Of a stretch of 42,173 nt of DNA, positions 1 to 8,645 are shown piece after piece (position 1 is the first letter of the stretch; each line of letters begins with the position of its first letter). This DNA comes from an uncultured Acidobacteriia bacterium (GTDB lineage: Bacteria > Acidobacteriota > Terriglobia > Bryobacterales > Bryobacteraceae). The stretch spans positions 1-42,173 of the forward strand of contig CAIRSA010000033.1 in assembly GCA_903881085.1 (NCBI GenBank). The letters run 5' to 3'. The translations under genes and the position numbers were made by a program. Below the pieces are notes generated by a model. It was given only the letters and a program-made list of their open reading frames with translations, was not told the DNA's origin and did not search any database.

Positions 1-172
1 CCGAAAATGGGCTGTCTGACCCCAATTGCCCTACACCGCAATGCCCCAATGAATCGCTCACCAAATCGGAAGCTCGCCTCATAAACGCAATGTAAGTGGC
101 ATTGGATTGTTAATCTGCGGTCAATTGGCAATCGACCCTCTACGCCTCCGAATTCCAATTCACCGAATGCGC

Positions 173-178
173 TAAAAT
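173..178 (+). promoter_or_regulatory. -10-like box TAAAAT just before the kinase start
   Basis: The hexamer TAAAAT ends 8 nt before the ATG at 187. Transcription would therefore begin at or next to the start codon, giving a leaderless or almost leaderless mRNA. No Shine-Dalgarno sequence is visible in this gap. No clear -35 element at 16-18 nt was found, so the call rests on the hexamer and its spacing only. The rest of 1-186 shows no gene. Confidence 0.35.
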
Positions 179-186
179 AACTAACC

Positions 187-2787
187 ATGCCCCTCGCCCC
201 CGGCACCCAACTCGGCCACTACGAAATCCTGGCCCTTCTCGGCACCGGAGGCATGGGCGAAGTCTACCGCGCCCGCGATCCGAAACTGAACCGCGAAGTC
301 GCCATCAAAGTCCTTAACGCCGCGTTTGCCAACGACGCCAACTACCTTACCCGCTTCCAGCGAGAAGCCCAGGTGCTGGCCTCGCTCAACCATCCCAATA
401 TCGCTGCGATCTACGGCCTGGAACAAAACGCCATCGTCATGGAACTGGTGGAAGGCCCCACGCTGGCCGATCGCATCGCCCAAGGTCCCATTCCGCTAGT
501 CGAAGCCACCACGCTGGCCGCCAGCATCGCCGAAGCCCTGGAAGCCGCCCATGAAAAAGGCGTGGTCCACCGTGATCTCAAACCCGCCAACGTGAAGATC
601 ACTCCGGCCGGCACGGTAAAGGTTCTCGACTTCGGCCTTGCCAAAGCAGCCGACCCCGCCGAATCTTCCGACCTCTCCAACTCGCCGACAATGTCGATCC
701 GCGCCACGCAGGCCGGAGTCATCCTCGGCACCGCGGGCTACATGTCGCCCGAACAGGCCTCCGGCAAGACCGTCGACAAGCGCGCCGACATCTGGAGCTT
801 CGGCGTCGTCCTGTGGGAGATGCTCAGCGGCCGCCGCATGTTCGCCGGCGAAACCATCGCCCACACCCTTGCCGAAGTCCTCACCCGCGAAGCCGACCTC
901 GACGCCCTGCCTGCCACCACGCCCGCGGCCATCAAAGACCTGCTCCGCCGCTGCCTCGACCGCAATGTGAAAACTCGCCTGCGCGACATCGGCGAAGCCC
1001 GCATCCTGCTGCAAAGCAATCCCACGCCCGCGCCGGCCCCCAAGCCAGCGGCCCGCCCGCTGCCCTGGATCCTGGCCACCGCCGTAGCCGCTCTCTCCGC
1101 CATCGCACTTGGCGTCCTGCACTTCCGCGAATCCCCGCCAGAACCGCTGGTGGTGGAATCGGAGATCGCGCCACCCGACAAAACCACATTCCAAATAGGC
1201 GGAGGCTCCAACCTCAGTGAAGCTGGCCCGGCTGTAATCTCGCCCGATGGCGGGCGCATCGTCTTCAGCGCTGTAACGAACGGCGAAGCTCAACTCTGGA
1301 TCCGGCCAATCGATGCCTCCGTCGCCCAACCGCTATCTGGGACTTCCGGCGCCATCCACCCCTTCTGGTCACCGGATAGCCGTTATATCGGTTTCTTCGC
1401 CGATGAAAAGCTCAAGAAGATTGATGCCCAAGGCGGCCCTCCTATTACGCTCTGCGATGCCTCTACCGCGCGTGGCGGATCCTGGAATCGTGACGGGCTG
1501 ATTATATTCAAGGCCAATGCCACGCGTAATATCCAGCGTGTAGCATCTGCAGGTGGAACCCCTGAGCCGCTGGAATCTGATTTCGGCAACACATATTCCC
1601 CACGTTGGCCCCATTTTCTCCCGGATGGGCGTCACTACCTCGTCTCTGCCGGGGAGGAGATTAAACTCGCTTCTATCGACGCAAAGCCTAGTACCACCCT
1701 GCTTCAGGCCCGGTCCAATGCGATTTATTCAAATGGCCACATCCTTTTTCTCCGGGAGAATACCTTGATGGCCCAGCAATTTGACCCAGTGAAACTGGCC
1801 CTCAAGGGAGAGGCCCGTCCAATTGTGGAAGCGGTGCAAGCGATTGGCAATCTTCGTCGCGGCGTGTTCTCTGTCTCCGGTAACGGAATGCTGGTTATCA
1901 TGCACGGGATTGGCCGGGAGCACGTAAATTTGGAGTGGTTCGAGCGGGATGGCCGGACGGCAGGGAAGCTCACCGAACTGGAATCCGCATCGAGCCCCGA
2001 GTTTAGGATTTCTCCAAATCAGAAGAAACTCTTAATTACGCAATCTGGCGCAGATGCGCAATCCGCAAACTTCCTGCTCGATCTGGAATCCGGAGTAAAA
2101 TCACATTTTCGAGATAGAGGAGCTTCGTTTGAGTGGGCGCCCGACAGCAGAAGTCTCTTTTTTACAATGGCCAACGCAACCCGGGGCTACGATATCATTC
2201 GAAAACCACTTGGCGTGGAACCCGAGCAGGCAGTCTTATCCGGCCCGGATATGATCTACCCAGGTTCGGTTTCTCCCGATGGGAAGTACCTGTTGACGTA
2301 CGGCCCAGGAGGCGTGCAATGCCTGGTTCTGAATGGGGACGGCAAACCCGTCCCCATGCTTGACGCAAATGGGCGGCAGGTAAACGGAGTTCCCCGATTC
2401 TCACCCGACGGCAAATGGTTTTCTTACATGGCAATGGCTTCTGGTGGGCAATCCGGCCTCCTCATTCGCTCGTTCGAAGATGGCTGCAAATCGCCTGGCA
2501 ATGCGGTCCAAGTCGCATTTGCCAGCCTGACCACGCCAAGGTGGCGCCAGGACGGCAATGAGATCTTTTTCCGTGGCAGAGACCGGAATATCCACGCCGT
2601 CGGCCTCACATTCCGGGGTAGAGAGATCGTCGTCGGCCAAGACAAGCAAGTCTTCGGCTCCGCAGCCGATTCAATCGCTTTCGACGTTGCCGCCGACGGC
2701 AAACGGGCCATCCTCGCCAAGCCCACCGGCCCACCCCGCCGCGAGGTCCTGACGCTGATCCAGAACTGGACCGCGAAATTGAAATAA
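187..2787 (+). CDS. Membrane Ser/Thr protein kinase with C-terminal PD40/WD40-like propeller
   Basis: This 866-residue protein has a Hanks-type kinase domain at about 11-275. It has a glycine loop (GTGGMGEV), an invariant Lys in AIKVL near residue 41, the catalytic loop HRDLKPAN near 128-135 and DFG near 148-150. A Pro/Ala-rich linker and one membrane segment (about 294-311) follow. The outer part carries repeated PD40 motifs of the SPDG/SPDS type (for example near 350, 375, 700 and 795), predicted to fold as a TolB-like beta-propeller outside the membrane. It probably phosphorylates proteins on Ser/Thr in response to something sensed by the propeller; the ligand and substrate are unknown. 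The architecture is common in Acidobacteriota. The gene stands alone, with a -10-like box immediately upstream and a converging toxin relic downstream. Confidence 0.93.
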   Translation: MPLAPGTQLGHYEILALLGTGGMGEVYRARDPKLNREVAIKVLNAAFANDANYLTRFQREAQVLASLNHPNIAAIYGLEQNAIVMELVEGPTLADRIAQGPIPLVEATTLAASIAEALEAAHEKGVVHRDLKPANVKITPAGTVKVLDFGLAKAADPAESSDLSNSPTMSIRATQAGVILGTAGYMSPEQASGKTVDKRADIWSFGVVLWEMLSGRRMFAGETIAHTLAEVLTREADLDALPATTPAAIKDLLRRCLDRNVKTRLRDIGEARILLQSNPTPAPAPKPAARPLPWILATAVAALSAIALGVLHFRESPPEPLVVESEIAPPDKTTFQIGGGSNLSEAGPAVISPDGGRIVFSAVTNGEAQLWIRPIDASVAQPLSGTSGAIHPFWSPDSRYIGFFADEKLKKIDAQGGPPITLCDASTARGGSWNRDGLIIFKANATRNIQRVASAGGTPEPLESDFGNTYSPRWPHFLPDGRHYLVSAGEEIKLASIDAKPSTTLLQARSNAIYSNGHILFLRENTLMAQQFDPVKLALKGEARPIVEAVQAIGNLRRGVFSVSGNGMLVIMHGIGREHVNLEWFERDGRTAGKLTELESASSPEFRISPNQKKLLITQSGADAQSANFLLDLESGVKSHFRDRGASFEWAPDSRSLFFTMANATRGYDIIRKPLGVEPEQAVLSGPDMIYPGSVSPDGKYLLTYGPGGVQCLVLNGDGKPVPMLDANGRQVNGVPRFSPDGKWFSYMAMASGGQSGLLIRSFEDGCKSPGNAVQVAFASLTTPRWRQDGNEIFFRGRDRNIHAVGLTFRGREIVVGQDKQVFGSAADSIAFDVAADGKRAILAKPTGPPRREVLTLIQNWTAKLK

Positions 2788-2823
2788 CCGCTCACCCCGC
2801 GATGGCAACAACCATCAACGAAT

Positions 2824-3211
2824 CTATAAAGGTGGCAACCCGAACTTCGCAAGGCTATGCGCCAGCATTCTCACATCCACCCGGGCGCTCTGCTCAATCA
2901 GCCGGCCGTAAATGCCGTGCAAATCGCCGACTTCTCTCCGCTCATACAAATCCTCCAGGATTCCAATGCAACCAAGGAGCGATAACCCTTCTGGCTGCGC
3001 GTAGAGCCTCGCCTTTCGTGCCAGCGCGGTCCCGCACCGAAACCACATCGATCCCTACCTGGGCGGCGCCTGGAAGTCCGGCTCCGGCGATTGAAACCTC
3101 CTGGAACACTTCGGGCGTAATACGAATTCGGCCAAAAATCTTGGGTAGGCAGTCGAAACAATCAACGCGCGAAAGCGTAATCATCGGTGACGAATCCGAC
3201 ACGGCGATCAC
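2824..3211 (-). pseudogene. DUF3368 (PIN-like) toxin, broken by internal deletion and frameshift
   Basis: From the GTG at 3211 the frame reads VSDSSPMITLSRV and then ITPEVFQEV, the typical N-terminal half of DUF3368 PIN-like toxins. That frame stops at 2942. A second minus-strand frame (about 3048 to 2824) carries the typical C-terminal part, ARLYAQPEGLSLLGCIGIL followed by a long helical tail. The central segment of about 35-40 residues, which normally contains further acidic PIN residues, is absent, and the two halves are out of frame. An internal deletion has therefore probably inactivated the toxin. Family members are about 160 residues. It lies directly downstream of an intact UPF0175 antitoxin, the usual partner of DUF3368. 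A sequencing error alone would not explain the missing middle. Confidence 0.65.
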
Positions 3212-3233
3212 GGAAGCGGCTTAGCCCAGCAGC

Positions 3234-3500
3234 TTAGCCCCTCAGCTTAACTAAGGTCCGCCGGTCTTCTTCCAATTCGGCAACGTCGTAATGGAGTGGT
3301 GCTTCGTGCTCAGCCGCGAACTCCATGAAGGCAGCAAGAGGTGTCTGGCACAACTCCGCTGTGCGCCCCATCGAGACTTTGTCCTCGCGGAACAACTCCA
3401 ACGCGATCAGTTTAGCCGTCTGCTTTGTCAGGTCGCCCGCGTGAAATTCGCCGACAGCTGGAAGCAAATCCACCGGCAATTCCAGCGTTTTCGCTTCCAT
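3234..3500 (-). CDS. UPF0175-family antitoxin
   Basis: The 88-residue product starts at the ATG at 3500. It matches the UPF0175 layout: a short beta strand (KTLELPVDLL), helices, then the conserved stretch LIALELFREDKVSMGRTAEL and a C-terminal acidic tail ending in YDVAELEEDRRTL. UPF0175 proteins are DNA-binding antitoxins that are usually co-transcribed with DUF3368 PIN-like toxins. Here the toxin relic starts 22 nt downstream. The frame stays open for 80 further codons upstream, but that part resembles no family, so the family-matching start was chosen. AAAGGA lies directly against this ATG, which is tighter than usual. With the toxin broken, this may be an orphan antitoxin. Confidence 0.7.
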   Translation of the reverse strand: MEAKTLELPVDLLPAVGEFHAGDLTKQTAKLIALELFREDKVSMGRTAELCQTPLAAFMEFAAEHEAPLHYDVAELEEDRRTLVKLRG

Positions 3501-3723
3501 TCCTTTAACATAACCCAATTCATCGCCAATGGTGCGCCCAAGCCGTAGTAAACGAATTGGCCTCGGCACAAAGCCCATAACTGCCGCCGGACGCTTCACC
3601 GTCCCCGGTCGGGACTTCAGCGGGTCAGCTACGAACAATCCGCCGTCAACGTCCTCGGCTACAAATAGCGTAGGGCAGACTGGCAGTCTGCTCAGCGGGT
3701 GGCACTCAGCCCACCCGGCTAAC

Positions 3724-5091
3724 TCATTTCCCGCGTACATGCCGCACCGTAAAACTAAGCACCGGGTCGTCTTCTCCCAAGAATTTCGCCAGCCCGTCTT
3801 CGCTCACCGGAATATCGGGCATCACCCCATGCACATCGTCTCCAGGCCGCCCCACTGGAGGAAAATTCTCCGTCCACGAAACCGCGCATCTGATGCCGCT
3901 GTGCTTCAGCTGGAACGGATGCGGCCCACCGAATGTCTGCGCCGCCCCACCCGTCTCATAACCCACAATCGGCCCTACCTTGTAATCCCGGAACATCGCT
4001 GCAAATCCACTTGCCATCGAAAACGTACCGTTGTCCACCAGCAGGAAGCTCCGGCCCGAAAAGAACGCCTCCGGCTTCAGAAACTGGCGCTCACCTAGCG
4101 ACTGCCCGGCCGTGCGTCCAATTAGCGTCAACATGATCGGCCGCGCCCACCATGGCGCCTGCCGTAAAACATCCCATGAAGCCTTCGCCCGCACCTTGCG
4201 GAACACACGGAACTTCCCATCGTACAGATACCGGAAAAGGTGCTCCGCCATCCTAGACTCGCCTCCCCAATTCCCCCGTAGATCTACAATCAGGTCGCGC
4301 GAACGCTTCGCCTTGATCTCCGCGAAAATCCGGTCGATCCTCTCCCGCCCTGCTTTACCACCGCCAAACGACGCATACCGCAAAAGAGCAATCGCCCCGC
4401 CATCCAAAAACTCCACCCCAGTCCCATGCGCTACTGGCCCCGGCAGAGCAAGAAACTCCGCCAGGCTCCCCGTCGCCAACTCAACTTCACGGCCGGGTAC
4501 CCCCAACCGGTACTGTTGCCCTGCCACAAACAGATTCGTCAGGTAGTACCACAACGGCTCGTCGTGCAGAAACCGCGTTGCCCGGAAACCTGGCGTCTCT
4601 CCTGAGCACCGGTCCAGAACCGGCGCAAGGAATTTCATCGCAGGCACCCCATTTACGCTGACCACTTCCTGTCCCACAATCGAACGATCCTTTGCGGCCG
4701 CAACAAAGAACCGCCCATTCCCATAACGCAGCCGCATCAATGGAAAGCACCTGCCCTGCGTATTGCCATCGTTCAATTGCGGCACCCAATCCACATAGGT
4801 GTGGCCATCCTTGAAATAGCCTGCTGCCAGATAAAGCAGCGACGCCAATGCCTCCGTCGAAATCCCGCTCTCCCCAATCCCCGCCAAAGTCTGCGCCCGA
4901 ATCGCTCGCAGCCCATCCGCATCGGCCCGCCGCAGCAGATCCGGATGCACGCGCTGCAATGTGCTGAAAAACTGCTCCACATCGGCTACCGCCGCGCCCT
5001 TGGAAGACTCCGCACCAACAGCGGGCAATGCCGCCAGCAGCAGCAAGCAATGCAATACTCCCCATCGGTTTTGGCGGTTATCCGCGTTCAT
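3724..5091 (-). CDS. Secreted S41-family peptidase
   Basis: This 455-residue protein has an N-terminal signal peptide (hydrophobic LLLLAALPAVG near 16-26). An N-terminal helical part includes GYFKDGHTYVDW near 91-102, which resembles the DGHT motif of tricorn/CTP-like S41 peptidases. The catalytic core contains LIVDLRGNWGG (about 267-277) and a later NGTFSMASGFA segment (about 354-364), where Ser358 is the best nucleophile candidate. A PDZ domain is not obvious. It probably degrades peptides in the periplasm. The ATG at 5091 has GGAGG about 7 nt upstream. It follows the oligopeptidase gene by only 26 nt on the same strand, so the two peptidases are likely co-transcribed. Confidence 0.85.
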   Translation of the reverse strand: MNADNRQNRWGVLHCLLLLAALPAVGAESSKGAAVADVEQFFSTLQRVHPDLLRRADADGLRAIRAQTLAGIGESGISTEALASLLYLAAGYFKDGHTYVDWVPQLNDGNTQGRCFPLMRLRYGNGRFFVAAAKDRSIVGQEVVSVNGVPAMKFLAPVLDRCSGETPGFRATRFLHDEPLWYYLTNLFVAGQQYRLGVPGREVELATGSLAEFLALPGPVAHGTGVEFLDGGAIALLRYASFGGGKAGRERIDRIFAEIKAKRSRDLIVDLRGNWGGESRMAEHLFRYLYDGKFRVFRKVRAKASWDVLRQAPWWARPIMLTLIGRTAGQSLGERQFLKPEAFFSGRSFLLVDNGTFSMASGFAAMFRDYKVGPIVGYETGGAAQTFGGPHPFQLKHSGIRCAVSWTENFPPVGRPGDDVHGVMPDIPVSEDGLAKFLGEDDPVLSFTVRHVRGK

Positions 5092-5117
5092 CCGTGCCCC
5101 TCCATCGCTAAATCAAA

Positions 5118-7712
5118 TCAAACTAACTCCAGCGGAAAATACTCACTAATCACCATCACCACCACGCCGCCAGAAATTACCCGGTAAGTCCGCCCCAGCA
5201 GCCCGCCCTCCGCCGCATGCCCAAAATACTTCGCCAATCGCCCCGCCGGCTGCCGCCAGATCTTCACAATCTCTTTCCGCGTCTCCAACTTATACTGCAC
5301 CCACAACCGCCCGATCGGGTTATCCGTTTCCAGTAAGTCCCGTCGTAACCCCGCATCTAACTTATCCAGCGCAATCAAAGTCCGCGCATAAACATAGTTA
5401 GTCCCGCTGGTCCCCCCGCGCAGCAGAATATCCCGCTGCATCACCATTTCGCCCGCCGCAACGCCCAGCACCTCATCCGCCCCAACCGCCGCCGAACTCT
5501 TAATCCCCAACTTCACCAAATGAACCGGCTCCAGGTACGCCGCCTCAATCGCATCCGTCAACGTCCCATCGCTGATCAGCAATATCCGTTGCAGCAAACT
5601 CAACTCCCCGATATCCACTCCGCCTTCGCGCGCCACGGCATGCCGCTTCCCCGCCACCGCCGGCAACCCATGCTTCCAAGCCCCGCCCGTCGCCTGCAGT
5701 AAAAACGCGAATTCCAGGGCAATATCCTTCCACTTCTCATACCGTCCCGACTTGCCGAAATGTCCCCCGCCCATATTCGTCTTCAGCAGCAATACATGTT
5801 GATCTGTCTTCAACGACCGTAACTTCGCCACCCACTTCGCCGGTTCCCAATACTGCACCCGCGGATCGTTCAACCCCGCCGTCACCAGCACATGCGGATA
5901 AGCCTTCGCCGCAACATTCTCATAAGGCGCATAGCCTCGAATATATTCGAAGAACTTCTTTCCCGCGGGATTTCCCCACTCCTCGTACTCCGCCACCGTT
6001 AAGGGCAGGGAAGCGTCCAGCATCGTATTCACCACATCCACGAACGGCACCTTCGCCACCGCCGCCCCAAACAACTCCGGCCGCATGTTCAGCACCGCCC
6101 CGACTAACAACCCGCCCGCACTCCCGCCCTCGATGCAAACCTTTCCAGCCGACGAATACCCCTCCGCAATCAAATGCTCCGCGCAAGCAATAAAGTCCGA
6201 AAAAGTGTTCTTCTTATGCAGCAACCGCCCGCTATCATGCCACGGCTTCCCCATATCCTCGCCGCCCCGGATATGCGCAATCGCAAACGCAAACCCACGG
6301 TCCAATAAGCTCAACCTGTCCGAATTGAACGATGGATCAATCGTGATCCCATAAGCCCCGTACCCATACAACAACAGCGGAGCCTTCCCATTCCGCCGCA
6401 GCGTCTTCTTATACACAATCGAAATCGGAATTCGCGCTCCATCCCCTGCCACCGCAAACAACCGCTCCGTCTTGTACTTCGACGCATCGTACCCGCCTCG
6501 TACCGTCGTCTGCTTCACCAGCGTCCGCCGCCGGGTCTTCATGTTGTAGTCAAAGTACGACCGCGGCGTCACCAGCGACGTATACCCAAATCGATACGAT
6601 ACCGTATCGTATTCCTCGTTCGCCGCATGGGGCAGCGAGTACACCGCCTCCGGCATCTCCGCCCGATGCCACTCCCCTGTCTTCAAATCCCGCACCGTAA
6701 CATGGCTCAGCCCGTCTTCCCGCTCAATCAATACCAGATGATCCCGGAACGCCTCCACCGATTCGATCATCACCGCCGCCCGATGAGGCACAATCTCAGT
6801 CAGCTCCCCGCCACCCACCGGCACTTGGATCAACCGGAAATTTCGCCCAGTATCATTGATGGCCACATAAAAGCTACCCGTATGATGGTCCAGCGTGTAC
6901 TCCACATCCTGCACCCTCGGCCGCACTACGCGAAACTTCCCCATTGGCTGCGACGCATCCAGCACCCGCACTTCGCTCGAAGCCAGGCTCGCAATTTCCA
7001 GCATCAAAAACTTCTTGTCCGTGGTGGCCGCAATCTCAACCTCAAACCGCTGGTCGCGCTCGTGATGCACCACCGCGTCCGCCGACGCCGGCGTACCCAA
7101 CACATGCCGCAGCAACTGATAAGGCCTCTTCGCCTTGTCCAATATCGTATAGAAAAAGGTTTTGTTGTCGCTCGCCCACTGCAGCGAGTAGTAGGTGTTC
7201 GGAATCCGGTCCGCCAGCAACTCCCCCGTCCGCAGATCCTTCACATGGATCACGTACGTCTCGTCGCCTGCCGTATCGGTGGAATACGCCAGCACCGTCC
7301 CATCCGGACTCACCGCGAAGTTCCCGATCCGGAAATACTTCTCCCCTGCCGCCAGTTCGTTTTCATCCAGCAGAATCTCTTCCGGGCCGCGCATCGACTT
7401 TGTCCGTCGGCAATGAATCGCGTACTGCTTGCCTTTCTCGGTACGCGAATAATAAACGTAGTTTCCCCGCCGCACCGGCACAGACGAATCCGACTCCTTG
7501 ATCCGCCCCACCATCTCCTTATACAGCGTCGCCCGCAACTCCTCCGTCGGTTGCATCACATCGGCCGTATACCGGTTCTCGGCCTCCAGGTATGCAATCA
7601 CCTCCGGATTCTGCCGCTCCCGCATCCACGCATAAGGATCCGCCAGCGTCTTCCCATGGATCTTAATCTTAACAACGGAACTCTTGGCCAGCGGCGCGGA
7701 AGCAATATGCAT
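5118..7712 (-). CDS. Oligopeptidase B-type S9A peptidase fused to a chorismate-lyase-like (UbiC/DUF98) domain
   Basis: Residues 1 to about 675 are a complete prolyl oligopeptidase/oligopeptidase B: propeller first, then an alpha/beta-hydrolase core with Ser531 in GGSAGG, Asp616 in LNDPRV and His651 in GGGHFGKSG. This half alone has the usual family length (about 690). Residues about 700-864 are unrelated to peptidases. They follow the chorismate pyruvate-lyase pattern: LLISDGTLTDAIEA, RDILLRG, YVYARTLIAL, NPIGRLW, ETRKEI, LGRTYRVISGG and a final ISEYFP. These include the Arg positions and the late Glu expected of UbiC-type active sites. The frame is open across the junction with no internal ATG there. 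No signal peptide is seen, so the product is probably cytoplasmic. The fusion could be genuine, or the result of a lost stop codon between adjacent genes. Confidence 0.88.
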   Translation of the reverse strand: MHIASAPLAKSSVVKIKIHGKTLADPYAWMRERQNPEVIAYLEAENRYTADVMQPTEELRATLYKEMVGRIKESDSSVPVRRGNYVYYSRTEKGKQYAIHCRRTKSMRGPEEILLDENELAAGEKYFRIGNFAVSPDGTVLAYSTDTAGDETYVIHVKDLRTGELLADRIPNTYYSLQWASDNKTFFYTILDKAKRPYQLLRHVLGTPASADAVVHHERDQRFEVEIAATTDKKFLMLEIASLASSEVRVLDASQPMGKFRVVRPRVQDVEYTLDHHTGSFYVAINDTGRNFRLIQVPVGGGELTEIVPHRAAVMIESVEAFRDHLVLIEREDGLSHVTVRDLKTGEWHRAEMPEAVYSLPHAANEEYDTVSYRFGYTSLVTPRSYFDYNMKTRRRTLVKQTTVRGGYDASKYKTERLFAVAGDGARIPISIVYKKTLRRNGKAPLLLYGYGAYGITIDPSFNSDRLSLLDRGFAFAIAHIRGGEDMGKPWHDSGRLLHKKNTFSDFIACAEHLIAEGYSSAGKVCIEGGSAGGLLVGAVLNMRPELFGAAVAKVPFVDVVNTMLDASLPLTVAEYEEWGNPAGKKFFEYIRGYAPYENVAAKAYPHVLVTAGLNDPRVQYWEPAKWVAKLRSLKTDQHVLLLKTNMGGGHFGKSGRYEKWKDIALEFAFLLQATGGAWKHGLPAVAGKRHAVAREGGVDIGELSLLQRILLISDGTLTDAIEAAYLEPVHLVKLGIKSSAAVGADEVLGVAAGEMVMQRDILLRGGTSGTNYVYARTLIALDKLDAGLRRDLLETDNPIGRLWVQYKLETRKEIVKIWRQPAGRLAKYFGHAAEGGLLGRTYRVISGGVVVMVISEYFPLELV

Positions 7713-7769
7713 ACAACCATCCTAACAACGCGCCCACCAACCACATGCGAATGGCTTCGCCGTCCCGCA

Positions 7770-8594
7770 TCACTGAATAGAAAGCTGCTTCAACTCCGAC
7801 CGAAGCTGCTGCGCAAATATCTCGTACCCTGCTGCGCTCAAGTGTATGGAATCTGGACTAATCGCCTTGCTCAAGGTCCCATCGGCATCCAGCAGCTTGG
7901 CCCCAAAATCAATCAAATGAACCTTAAGATCACGTTCCAGTTGCAAAGCCTTCGTTGCTGCCGCCAGTTCCACCGTCCCCGACCGGAACGGAACATCGGC
8001 CTTCTCGCCGGCGGGCAATACACTCACTACCACTACGTCCATTGGGGGAAATCTTTCCCGAAGTTTCCCAACCACAGCCTTGATTCCCTGGGCCATCGCC
8101 GCGCGGCTCACCTCCCCCGCGAAATACAGGTTGTTCACGCCAATCAGAACCACCGCCACCTTCGGCTCCAACCCGTCTACCGCGCCATGCTCCAATCGCC
8201 ACAAAAGGTTCTGAGTCTTGTCCCCGGCGATCCCAATATTGACTGTTCTTTTATCGGCAAAGTATTTTTGCCACACATCGTTGAATGGCTTGCCGTCGTA
8301 TCCGCCGCCCCACTGCTGCATGATGCTGTCGCCAACCAGCAAAATGTCCACCGGGCCCTGCGATTTCTTAACCAGCGCTAACGCCTTCAAATGCGCGTTC
8401 AGCCAGCTCCGGTCGCCATCGCCTTTTCCCCAGTACCCGGCGCAGGAGGTCACCGGCCACAACTCCGGCCGGTAACCACCCACTCCACCCTGTCGTCTTG
8501 GCGCCCCATCGGGCTTGAACTCAGGCTGAAGTATATAGCTATCGTCTTGCGCCACCAATGGCGCCAGGGTCAATAATAGAAGGGTAAGTCTCAT
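7770..8594 (-). CDS. Secreted SGNH/GDSL-type hydrolase
   Basis: The 274-residue product begins MRLTLLLLTLAPLVAQ, a signal peptide, which supports the ATG at 8594 over an in-frame start 45 nt upstream. All SGNH blocks are present: block I LLVGDSIMQQW (Ser about 90), block II NIGIAGDKTQN (Gly about 123), block III LIGVNNLY (Asn about 155) and block V PDSIHLSAAGY (Asp about 248, His about 251). This resembles the PAF-acetylhydrolase-like branch that removes acyl groups, often acetyl esters from carbohydrates or lipids. The substrate cannot be named. It is followed by the peptidase pair on the same strand and preceded by the CoA-transferase gene, but the gap to the peptidase (57 nt) leaves co-transcription open. 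Confidence 0.87.
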   Translation of the reverse strand: MRLTLLLLTLAPLVAQDDSYILQPEFKPDGAPRRQGGVGGYRPELWPVTSCAGYWGKGDGDRSWLNAHLKALALVKKSQGPVDILLVGDSIMQQWGGGYDGKPFNDVWQKYFADKRTVNIGIAGDKTQNLLWRLEHGAVDGLEPKVAVVLIGVNNLYFAGEVSRAAMAQGIKAVVGKLRERFPPMDVVVVSVLPAGEKADVPFRSGTVELAAATKALQLERDLKVHLIDFGAKLLDADGTLSKAISPDSIHLSAAGYEIFAQQLRSELKQLSIQ

Positions 8595-8645
8595 GAGGCC
8601 GAGAAATTCAGTATATTCCTGAACTTGCCTCTGGGCCAAATCCCA

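Noticed and set aside
3501..3740. 80-codon N-terminal extension of the antitoxin.
   Set aside because: UPF0175 proteins start at the position chosen, and the extension resembles nothing.
6627..8381. Long open frame on the + strand (584 codons).
   Set aside because: It lies opposite the oligopeptidase and SGNH genes, is rich in Arg, His and Pro and matches no family. It is a shadow of codon bias.
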